From: Nematostella vectensis
Taxonomy: Eukaryota; Cnidaria; Anthozoa; Actiniaria; Edwardsiidae
DNA length: 64,000 bases
Assembly (NCBI RefSeq): GCF_932526225.1
Contig: NC_064034.1
Span: 21,417,747-21,481,746, forward strand
Reading direction: 5' to 3'
Made by a program: the position numbers and the translations under genes. How positions within the stretch are numbered: position 1 is the first letter of the stretch; each line of letters opens with the position of its first letter. The notes under the pieces are model-generated. The model was not told the DNA's origin, made no database searches, and saw nothing but the letters and a program-made list of their open reading frames with translations. Below, piece after piece: positions 55,130-64,000 of this stretch.

Positions 55130-58100
55130 CTGAAAGTGGGGGGGGGGGGGGGGGGGGGGAATTAGTTAAATGAAATTTCATAAACATTCTATCACACACA
55201 GTGTGATAGAATGGAAAAAAGGGGAAGATGAATAATATCGAGGGGAAAGCTTTTTTATACGCCAATAACAACAATACAGGAATTTTACTAGTGGGTCATT
55301 TTTGCAATTCCCACTTATTCTTCGTCTTCGGAAACCCAGGGGGTATTTCCCACTTATTATTCATCCTCGAAAACCCAGGGGTATTTCCCACTTATTCTTC
55401 ATCCTCGGAAACCCAGTGGTATTTCCCACTTATTCTTCATCCTCGAAAACCAGGGGGTATTTCCCTTATTCTTATGCTTAGCCTTATATGTACTTTTTTA
55501 GTTAGCTATTTTAAAGAAAAACCGCTGACTACTTACCGGCTGCTGGCGGGCCCAGAAGATAGGTGAATGATTGACAGAAGAATAGTATTCCCCATGCGGG
55601 GGATATCTTTGAAAACCCAACAATCTCAAGTGTCACAATGGACATCAGCCCTATATACGAGCCGTCCAAAATCCCTAATGCCACTACATACGTTATAAGT
55701 CCGCCATATGTTGTGGCGACCGAACACAACGCTGATGCAAGGCCAGAGAGTAACATACAGGCCTTGTAGATATGAAGATTGCGAATACAGCAAATATCCG
55801 AAAGCTTTCCAAATAAGATCCGACCGACTGCCGATGCGATACCGAGGTACGAAATGAGCCAGCTGCCTGTAGACGGAGGGATTCCGAGATCTTCGGAGTA
55901 TCGTACCTATTGGCGACAAAAAAGATAGTCAAGGAGGAAAAACGCAATTAGGCTCGCAGACTAGCAGGGGGAGGAGGGATTCGTGCAAAGGACGTTTTGG
56001 CGTCTTCTGCGTAAGACGGAGGCACAAACGGCGCGCTAGCGTTGATACACAAGCATTGTCACGCGCTACGCCAGTAAGCATGTTTTCATGAAAAGCGAGC
56101 ACACACGCAAACATCATGGATAAACGTTTTTCAGTGAGATGAAATGAGATATATAAAGAGCTTAAAGTCAATAAGTCTAACAATACCAGTCCTCTATAGA
56201 ACCGAAATTTCAGTGACAAAAAAAGAACGAAACTCACCAGAAAAAAATGTGGAATGAAATAGCCAAATCCGGCAATGGACGTAGTAAAAATCCACAAGAT
56301 AAACGCTTTATTCCTTAGCACAGAGCAATCAAAGAACTCGCACTTTTTATTTTCGTTAAGAGACCTAGTTGCTCGATCGTTAGAGAATGTTTCTCTTCGC
56401 CGCTCATGTGGTCGGTATACGAACCCAGCACACGCAATGAACACTCCGGACATGGCCAAAATCCGGACAGCGTAACGCCATCCGAGTTTCTCTACCAGAA
56501 ACTGCAAGGTCGGAGCCAGCACTAAAGTTCCGATACTGCAGCCTGCCGCAACGATCCCGGTTGCAAGTGACAAATGCTTGTCAAAGTAATCGACAGAAAT
56601 GATCAAAGCCATCGTCCCGCAAAGACTGGTGCCTGAGCCGAACAGTAGTCCGTATGTGATATATATAACGACGATGTTAGGTGCATAGGACGTTAGAAAG
56701 AGACCAAGACTTATAAACACGCCTCCAAGTATTGTGACAGTTCTGATTCCATAGCGCTCGGCTACGCGGCTCGTCACTGGACTTCCAAGAAACAGGAAAT
56801 TGAGGCCAATGGAACCCACCCAAGCTGCAAAGAGACATGAACGCTTAAGACTTAGAAAACAATTTAGAAAGCAAAGGTACACAACCCAAACTGCAAAATG
56901 ACATGAACGCTTAAGACTTAGAAAACAATTTAGAAAGCAAAGGTACACAACCCAAACTGCAAAGAGACATGAACGCTTAAGACTTAGAAAACAATTTAGA
57001 AAGCAAAGGTACACAACCCAAACTGCAAAATGACATGAACTCTTAAGACTTTAGTAAACAATTTAGAAAGCAAAGGTACACAACCCAAACTGCAAAGAGA
57101 CATTAACGCTTAAGACTTAGTAAACAATTTAGAAAGCACAGGTACACAACCCAAACTGCAAAGAGACATGAACGCTTAAGACTTAAAAAACAATTTAGAA
57201 AGCAAAGGTACACGACCCAAACTGCAGAGACATGAACGCTTAAGACTTAGAAAACAATTTAAAAAGCAAAAGTACACATAACACAAAAGCGACCATCATA
57301 GTCCGATATATATGCAACAGAAAACGTAACTAAACGTATTGTCTAGGTGCCAAGCCTCAAGCTTATCCCTCCCGTATATTTCGAATATATATGTATGCCC
57401 ACAAATTTGAAAGAGAAATATTGACAAAACTGAAATAATAACGAATCGATAAGTCGAATGAGCCGAATGATGACATGATCATTATTAAAACACGAAAAAT
57501 GGTGAGAATAATAATAATAATTATGACATCACAGTGTCGGGAGAGGCGGCGCCGTTAAGGTGAAACCTAAAAATGTGAGAATTAAAGAAAAACCTTTGCA
57601 TAAATTTGCAAGATATTGGCGTTCAGGTGTTTCGGGGCAAATATGCCCTCAGCACTTTCAACTTTCATATCCCCATGAAACTTACATTGACTGACTTACA
57701 GCAAGCTAAGCCAGTAATACTAACACTGCTAGTACGGGGCCAGCAAGCTAAGCCAGTAGTACTAGTACTGCTAGTATGGGGCCAGCAAGCTAAGCCAGTA
57801 ATACTAGCACTGCTAGTATGGGGCCAGCAAGCTAAGCCAGTAGTACTAGTACTGCTAGTATGGGGCCAGCAAGCTAAGCCAGTAATACTAGCACTGCTAG
57901 TATGGGGCCAGCAAGCTAAGCCAGTAATACTAGTACTGCTAGTACGGGGCCAGCAAGCTAAGCCAGTAGTACTAGTACTGCTAGTATGGGGCCAGCAAGC
58001 TAAGCCAGTAATAATAACACTGCTAGTATGGGGCCAGCAAGCTAAGCCAGTAATACTGGCACTGCTAGTATGGGGCCAGCAAGCTAAGCCAGTAGTACTA

Positions 58101-59932
58101 GTACTGCTAGTACGGGGCCAGCAAGCTAAGCCAGTAATACTAGTACTGCTAGTACGGGGCCAGCAAGCTAAGCCAGTAATACTAGCACTGCTAGTATGGG
58201 GCCAGCAAGCTAAGCCAGTAATACTAGCACTGCTAGTATGGGGCCAGCAAGCTAAGCCAGTAATACTGGCACTGCTAGTATGGGGCCAGCAAGCTAAGCC
58301 AGTAATACTAGCACTGCTAGTATGGGGCCAGCAAGTTAAGCCAGTAATACTAGCACTGCTAGTATGGGGCCAGCAAGCTAAGCCAGTAATACTAGCACTG
58401 CTAGTATGGGGCCAGCAAGTTAAGCCAGTAATAATGGCACTGTTAGTATGGGGCCAGCAAGCTAAGCCAGTAATACTAGCACTGCTAGTATGGGGCCAGC
58501 AAGCTAAGCCAGTAATACTGGCACTGTTAGTATGGGGCCAGCAAGCTAAGCCAGTAATACTGGCACTGTTAGTATGGGGCCAGCAAGCTAAGCCAGTAAT
58601 ACTAGTACTGCTAGTACGGGGCCAGAAGCTAAGCCAGTAATAATAACACTTCTAGTATGGGGCCAGCAAGCTAAGCCAGTAATACTAGCACTGCTAGTAC
58701 GGGGCCAGCAAGCTATGCCAGTAATAATAACACTGTTAGTATGGGGCCAGCAAGTTAAGCCAGTAATACTAGTACTGCTAGTACGGGGCCAGCAAGCTAA
58801 GCCAGTAATAATAACACTGTTAGTATGGGGCCAGCAAGCTAAGCCAGTAATACTAGTACTGCTAGTATGGGGCCAGCAAGCTAAGCCAGTAATACTGGCA
58901 CTGCTAGTATGGGGCCAGCAAGCTAAGCCAGTAATAATAACACTGTTAGTATGGGGCCAGCAAGCTAAGCCAGTAATAATAACACTGCTAGTACGGGGCC
59001 AGCAAGCTAAGCCAGTAATACTAGCACTGCTAGTACGGGGCCAGCAAGCTAAGCCAGTAATACTGGCACTGCTAGTATGGGGCCAGCAAGTTAAGCCAGT
59101 AATTCCATTTTTTATATTACTTTCCCCTGTAGAAACTGTGGAGTGAAATCCCATCGTACAACAGATGTGGCTGGGTATCTCCAATTTAATCATATTTCTT
59201 GATATCTAATAAGTTATAGTGAATATCTAAATAACCAGTGTCTAGTTTCAAGTCTTGCATGCTGAAGACTTTATTGGTTTCTTTCTAGACCAACGCAATG
59301 CGGTGCATTAATTTTTAACAAAGTTACATTTACATTATTTGAACGACCCTAAATAGAAATGAAATCGAAAAATGTCTCGAAAGAAAAACTTATTAAGCAG
59401 ACAGCACGGCGACTCACAGTACATAAAGATGGAATAAAAAACGACGAATATAAGATGACAACAGGTGAGATCAGTTTCTGAATCTAAACAAACATATAAT
59501 TCTTTTTTTTTTTTCATGCTATCACGTTAGCAAATCAATGCTATGGATGACGCTGCGAGAGTGGGTAAATATAATACTCTAAAAAGTCTTCTGCCCTTTA
59601 AGAACTAAAAAGATATCAGACTGATAGTATATCTAAGTATATCACTTATGATTCATGTTACCTGTCTTTGCTTTACTTTCATGAAAATGATTCAACAAGG
59701 CATTGAGGAGAACGCCAAACGATGTATGGATCCCGTAAACAATAAACATTATCAGGAACGACCCGGCGCAAACCATCCAGGCCCAGCCTCTGTCTTTGGA
59801 TCTCGAGTTATCAGTTTCTATGTACATCAACGACATACTTCCACCGACAGGAATGGCCGTCAGGTTCTCAATTGTGACGGTAGAAGGGGATCGCTTTGTA
59901 CGCAAGGAAGGCTCGTTACCGGTGGACGGCAT
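54864..59932 (-). CDS. SLC16 (monocarboxylate transporter)-like protein, complete, 4 coding exons
   Basis: A major facilitator of the MCT family, expected in the plasma membrane with 12 helices. Exons of 271, 587, 370 and 266 nt join in frame to 497 residues plus a TAG. The start Met at 59932 is preceded by an in-frame TAA. Residues 1-48 are a polar N-tail. Helix 1 carries the MCT signature as DRGWAWMV (consensus DGGWGW; Arg replaces the first Gly). Helix 5 has YFDKHLSLATGIVAAGCSIG, the second family signature. A charged loop (RPHERRRETFSNDRATRS) separates the halves, and GRILFGKLSD follows helix 8. The C-tail is short and hydrophilic. The helix 1 lysine of MCT1 is not obvious here (YGIHTSFGVLL), so lactate transport should not be assumed; an orphan-type SLC16 member is likelier. 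Intron 1 (2.8 kb) holds two tandem arrays. Confidence 0.93.
55312..55470. repeat. 38-bp tandem repeat in MCT intron 3, 4 copies
   Basis: CACTTATTCTTCATCCTCGG plus AAACCCAGTGGTATTTCC starts at 55312, 55351, 55389 and 55427. A 22-bp G-run (55138-55159) also lies between exon 4 and this array. Confidence 0.93.
55537..55906 (-). CDS. MCT-like exon 3
   Basis: Acceptor TCGCCAATAG; donor CCG|GTAAGT (phase 1). Encodes VRYSEDLGIPPSTGSWLISY, GRILFGKLSDICC, then helices 9-11, to TYLLGPPAA. Confidence 0.95.
56238..56824 (-). CDS. MCT-like exon 2
   Basis: Acceptor ATGTCTCTTTGCAG; donor CTG|GTGAGT (phase 0). Encodes AWVGSIGLNFLFLGSPVTSR through helix 6, then the central loop, up to FGYFIPHFFL. Confidence 0.95.
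56825..57275. repeat. About 66-bp tandem repeat carrying six copies of the MCT exon 2 acceptor
   Basis: Seven units of AGAAAGCAAAGGTACACAAC, CCAAACTGCAAAGAGACATG, AACGCTTAAGACTTAG run upstream of exon 2. On the minus strand each unit holds CTCTTTGCAG or CATTTTGCAG followed by TTTGGGTTGTG, a copy of the true junction TTTGCAG|CTTGGGTGGG. Confidence 0.93.
57695..59103. repeat. 42-bp minisatellite in MCT intron 1, about 34 copies
   Basis: The unit is GGGGCCAGCAAGCTAAGCCA plus GTAATACTAGCACTGCTAGTAT. It contains a near-perfect hairpin, TACTAGCA-C-TGCTAGTA. Since 42 is divisible by 3, the plus strand shows a 344-codon frame of QAKPVILALLVWGQ repeats and the minus strand shows ITGLACWPHTSS repeats. 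Both are artefacts of the array. Confidence 0.97.
59662..59932 (-). CDS. MCT-like exon 1
   Basis: Start Met with an upstream in-frame stop; donor ACAG|GTAACA (phase 1). It encodes the N-tail and helix 1 (GWAWMVCAGSFLIMFIVYG), ending HESKAKT, the position where MCT genes read E-TAW. Confidence 0.92.
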
Positions 59933-60496
59933 GATTTATGTCGAGAGAACCTTCCACCGAATCTCGATTCTCGTTCGCTTTCACGGACGCAAAACCGCAA
60001 ATTCCTTAGAGATCAGAAATGAAGAGAGATAAGTAATTGCGCTTAGAAGTTGACCTTGAAAGATACATTTTAAAACTGTCTCCTTTGGTGCGTGTGTCGT
60101 TGGAGCTCCGTGTTTTTTATAACGAACTACAGAGGTCCAAGGAAATTAACATGCCACAAGAATAAAGAACAATAGACCTTTAGGCCCAGATAAAAACGTA
60201 TTCTGAAATAAAAACAAAACCTGCAGAAATCATTAAGACTAACGTTTATAACTGGTCGAAAGAAACCGCTGCTTTTATAAAGCATCGGTAGTCTTGTTAG
60301 TGGACCATCCAATAAACAGAATGAAGCACAAGGCTCATTGTATCAAATTCACCTGTCACTAAGCGGTGAAGCACTACTCTGATGTTAAATACACAATAAA
60401 TTAATCATAAACAGAACTCAGGCTCAGGCAATCTTGTCCTCCGAAAGAGTGGTGCTCCTAGGTAACCAAGCCTTCTACACAGCAAGACCATACATT

Positions 60497-61590
60497 AGAT
60501 AGATAGATAGTTTATTAGGAAAAAATTGCGTAGCAGCCCATAGGCTGAATTAGGCATTTACAAAACAATAGATACTATATTACAACTATAATAAATTTAA
60601 CTATATACACTAATAAATATAAAATATAAAAATTTAAAAACGTGATAAAGTTCATCCCATATAAAATTAATCATATATAACTCTCCATTTAAGATTTGTT
60701 GGCCATCGTGAATGTAAAAGATTCATGGCTCTGTTTGCTTTGAGGCGGGGCAAGGCAAAGGGCCGTTTTTTTCTAAGGTTATGGCTTGAAACGTTTGATG
60801 GAGGCAGCAAGCTCTATAGTTTATGATTCGGATCAGAAACTATTTCGACGAAGAGCTTGCTGCAAATTAGGCCGTGGTGCACTTCTAATTGTGTTATGCC
60901 CAACAAATCACAAGCACCATCGTAGCTCGTACGGGGCAAAATTATAGATAGCGCCCTTTTCTCGATACGTACGAGCTCATTTTTTAGGTACTGCGGCAGG
61001 GCGTTATGAAAAACCGGCACCGCATGGTCGACGGCCGAACGAATGCAAGCTTTGTAAATTAAAGATAAGTCTGAGGGAGGTAGCCGAGCCCTTTTTAGTT
61101 GGATTAAAAAGTATAGCTTTTTGCTCGATTTCTTGACTACCTCGTTCACATGAGCGTTCCACGACAAGTTATCGCTTATTGTGAGCCCTAATAATTTCGT
61201 GCTTTTAACGACCTCAAGCTCCTTTCCCTCGATGGCAATGGTAGCGAAAGGTCGGGGCGAGCGCGCAAACGAAATTCTCATCTCTTTGCATTTATCGGGA
61301 TTAAGGACTACTCTATTGTCGTGGGACCACTCAATGATGTCGTTGACCAACCCCTGAGCGCTGCTTAATTCCCCTTTCAATAACACTTCGGAGACCGTGG
61401 TGTCGTCTACGTACTTCCATAAGTGTTTGATAAATAAAACAAATAACCACGGACCCTGCTTGGACCCTGTGGTACCCCGGAGGGGACTGGACCCCACTCA
61501 GAGTAGGAATCTATTGGAAAGAAATTAGCGCCTCCTAAAAAAGATAGCAAACTTATCAATGATTTGAATAACGTAATACTCCCTTGCCAG
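60497..61590 (-). pseudogene. Decayed, 5'-truncated LINE (RT C-terminal half) with TATC tail
   Basis: The frame contains EWGPVPSGVPQG, shifted frame at about 61460, then GPWLFVLFI and KYVDDTTVSEVLLKGELSS (YVDD catalytic box), VVLNPDKCKEM and LLGLTISDNLSWNAHV. Another frameshift near 60820 moves the reading to LRKKRPFALPRLKANRAM, ending at a TAA near 60667. The 3' end is AATAAACTATCTATCTATC at about 60497-60513. A short deletion lies between VLFI and WKYVDD. It belongs to the same family as the 51.4-53.0 kb copy. Confidence 0.85.
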
Positions 61591-62914
61591 TCAAGGGGGC
61601 CCGGTTACTTCTGAGCCGAATCAATGAAAAAATATTAAAACATTTTTTTGCATATATGAATTTAGACAGCCTTAGAGCTTGGGCCGCCTGTGCGTAACGC
61701 CTAGCAGTATGTCAGCCAGCGGTCTGCATGCGCCATTAAAACTATGCGCGAGAGAGGAAAACAACATTACGCAATGTTAATTATAAGACCGCAAAGGTTG
61801 GATCTGTTGTCTGTAATTCTACTTGCAATTTGGTTTATCGTTAGGAAAACTGTAATGGGGAGCGAAGGTCTGTATTATAAAAGCTTTAATGTGTTTGTAA
61901 AACTTTCAAGAAGGTTTGAATTCTACAATACTTAGAGCATTTTCTCGAATGAATCGAGTGATTATACTTTTTGATAAATTTTTGACATTGAGTAACTTAT
62001 AATGACAGTAAGCACAGAAAGAAATCATCGTCATCAACGCCAGATTTTTTTTTCGAACAAGATCAAGCCTGTCATTTCGCCGTATCAATATCAGCATCTT
62101 GTATCCACTTTGAATATGATGTTGGTTATAAAAATGCCTATGTGGTCTTAGAACATATCGTTTTCGTGTTTATTTTGACTTTCTGTGGACAAACTCGTGA
62201 CCGTATAAAACCCTTTACGTCATAAGTGAAAAGGCCATCCCTTGAGACCCACTCAGCCACTAAACCTGGTGTGTTATAGCTCAATTTGGCATCTCTGATT
62301 GCTATATTTGGGTTAATAGCGGGATAGACCCATTCTTGGCAAGCTTAGAATGACCTCCACAGAAACCTACATACTCCCGGCTTGCTGTTTTGCATTATTG
62401 ATACTTTTAATGCTTACTGGGTTTTGCCAAGATAAAGCTGCCTGCTTTTATGCTATGAGCAATGTGGAGAATTATTCCACCAGATCTTCCACCTAATTTT
62501 AAACCATCACATTTAAAGAGGTATCAAGGTACAAAATCATTTTGATTTTAACAATTTGAATTTTAAGATGTCAACTTTTGGACTAAAACCTTAAAAAATT
62601 TTGGTTGAGCAAGGGATTTACAGCTTGCATAAGGCTGAGAATCATGAATCTTATTGCACTGACAGGAGAACTAACAATCTATGTTGTGTATATCCTCATC
62701 TTTTCAAGTTAAGGTACATTAGAACTCACTTTATATGGCACTGGCGAGGACCTGTGCACATTTCTTGAAATTTTCTAAGGACATTAGTGGTAATCTTAGG
62801 AGGTAATCTTATAAAAACCATAAAAGAAGGAAATTTAATTAGTTTCAAACAAGCAACTACCTCTGCATTATTGTATTAATCAAACCAGAAGATAAAGTGC
62901 TTTATATTTGTTTC
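61591..62914. other. No confirmed gene; one signal-peptide-like 48-codon frame at 62350-62496
   Basis: On the plus strand an ATG at 62350 opens TETYILPACCFALLILLMLT then GFCQDKAACFYAM and a stop. The hydrophobic core with a small residue before Cys looks like a signal peptide. It lies upstream of the MsrB exon and could be its first exon, but no donor in the right phase is clear. Confidence 0.25.
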
Positions 62915-63344
62915 ATCTTCAGTAGCTTAAATGCCATCATGTATTTTTTCTATTTTCAGTAGCTCAAATGCCATGTATTTGTTCTATATTCAGAAGCTAA
63001 AATGCTTTGTATATGTTCTATTTTAAGTAGCTTAAATGCCATGTATTTGTTCTATATTCAATAGCTTAAATGCTTTGTATATGTTGTATTTTAAGTAGCT
63101 AAAAATTTAAGCAATGTCATGTATTTGTCAGGTGCCTATGCAGGATTGGCTGAGGATTACACAGTCACGTGTATCTTATAGAAAAAGCCTAGTATTTGAA
63201 GGTTCCTTTTTAAGAAATGACCCACTTTTTGGCTGCCAAGGGGGGGGGGGTGTGCGCGTGCCCCCTGTGCACCTGTGTATGCGCCTGTTTGTTCTGTTTT
63301 CAGTAGCTAAAATGCTTTGTATTTTTTGTATTTTAAGTAGCTAA
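62915..63344. repeat. About 40-bp degenerate tandem repeat leading into the MsrB exon acceptor
   Basis: Units share TTCTATTTTCAGTAGCT, then AAATG(C/T)(C/T) and ATGTATTTG. About seven units occur, interrupted by the element at 63129-63287. Each carries a pyrimidine-rich tract plus AG, like the acceptor of the exon at 63341. Confidence 0.8.
63129..63287. mobile_element. Miniature element, CAG...CTG family (copy 5, exact target duplication)
   Basis: The ends CAGGTGCCTATGCAGG and CCTGTGTATGCGCCTG are inverted, flanked on both sides by TTTGT (63124-63128, 63288-63292). Removing it restores a normal tandem-repeat unit (ATGTATTTGTTCTGTTTTCA), which confirms the borders. Confidence 0.88.
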
Positions 63345-63437
63345 AGAGGAATTCAAGGTTAAGTTCAGCAAGGATGCACTCCAAGAGAAGCTTACGCCTG
63401 AGCAGTTTTCAGTCACACAAGATAGCGGCACTGAAAG
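63341..63437 (+). CDS. MSRB: Methionine sulfoxide reductase B, N-terminal exon (partial gene)
   Basis: The frame EEFKVKFSKDALQEKLTPEQ then FSVTQDSGTER matches the start of the MsrB domain (LTPEQ-[YF]-x-VT-x3-GTE), which reduces methionine-R-sulfoxide. The zinc Cys pairs and the catalytic region (GWPSF) would be in later exons beyond the window. The donor AG|GTATTA leaves in phase 2. The acceptor is a TAG at 63338-63340 or an AAG at 63344-63346, both phase 1. Targeting (cytosol, mitochondrion or ER) cannot be decided, as the first exon is not established. Confidence 0.75.
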
Positions 63438-64000
63438 GTATTATTGTGTAAGCAAAATTAACTCAATAGCTTTACATAGTTATAACATTGAGTTGCATGA
63501 CTGTTGTTCCTGACAGGCTGTGAAGTCTTCTTAGCATCTATTAGAGAACAGACACACAAAACAATGAGATTTATTTGTTTTATATAACAATTAATATTTT
63601 CTTACTTTACAATCTAGGTTTTTGGGGAGCGCGCACCCATGCTGACGGCAAGCGTGTATGTGTCCCCTAATAACACATGTACTCTTGACCAATCAGAGCG
63701 TGCAATTTACAAGTGTCATTGTATAAATAGTTAAAACTAGTCCAGTTCCTTGGGCTATATTGGAACCCCTGTGGCTGGCCATTAAGTGAGCAGTGCTGGG
63801 GAGAGCCAACTCGGAGAAAGTTTTGGACACAGGGAACCTGAAACACCACAGGGAACCCAGAAACTGGGCTGAGCTATAACCTAATAGGTAGAATGATCAG
63901 AAGCATTGGTGACTAGCATGAACTTCCAGCCCGGTGATTGATAAGATTGATTACATAGGTATCCTTGATAAAAACTAATTGATAAAATTGATAATATAGT
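63438..64000. other. MsrB intron, nothing further recognised
   Basis: No second MsrB exon was found before the window ends. A minus-strand frame at 63667-63849 shows no domain. Confidence 0.6.

Noticed and set aside
57606-59193. 344-codon plus frame and 201-codon minus frame with 14-residue repeats
   Set aside because: They arise from the 42-bp intronic array antisense to and inside the MCT gene; retained only as a low-interest observation.

Overview
The window is animal genomic DNA, not bacterial. It is AT-rich, its genes are split by GT-AG introns, and it holds decayed non-LTR retrotransposons, many small terminal-inverted-repeat elements and an unusual amount of minisatellite DNA (roughly 11 kb in seven large arrays, plus many short ones). 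Secreted trefoil/PAN proteins, an animal-type mitochondrial 5-aminolevulinate synthase with heme-regulatory CP motifs, and CR1/L2-like LINEs suggest an invertebrate. A cnidarian such as a sea anemone is my best guess, but this is inference.

Layout. 0.2-2.8 kb: a minus-strand secreted Cys-rich gene built from repeated exons, all ending in phase 2. 5.2-7.9 kb: a cluster of miniature transposons. 8.9-28.2 kb: exons for P-type (trefoil) and PAN/apple domains on the minus strand, separated by four large minisatellites (units 28, 27, 29 and 41-42 bp). 28.3-34.4 kb: mostly noncoding, with two head-to-head LINE fragments and a 35-bp minisatellite. 34.9-49.7 kb: a complete nine-exon ALAS gene on the minus strand; its exons join in frame to 583 codons. 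50.4-53.9 kb: transposons, including a decayed LINE that carries a 67-bp insertion with a 9-bp target duplication. 54.9-59.9 kb: a complete four-exon SLC16/MCT-like transporter on the minus strand (497 codons) with a 42-bp minisatellite in intron 1. 60.5-61.6 kb: a decayed LINE. 62.9-63.4 kb: the first recognisable exon of a plus-strand methionine sulfoxide reductase B gene that continues past the window.

The genes do not form a pathway. The most striking pattern is structural. At least five 3' splice sites (MCT exon 2, ALAS exon 7, the P-type exon, the terminal P-type/PAN exon and the MsrB exon) lie inside or at the edge of short tandem duplications. The copies carry the polypyrimidine tract, the AG and often the first exon codons, giving rows of decoy acceptors. 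ALAS exon 9 has a tandem array starting 7 bp from its acceptor. A second pattern is a set of five miniature elements with CAG...CTG termini and 5-bp target duplications (two exact, three with one mismatch). Most long open frames in the window are artefacts of the minisatellites.
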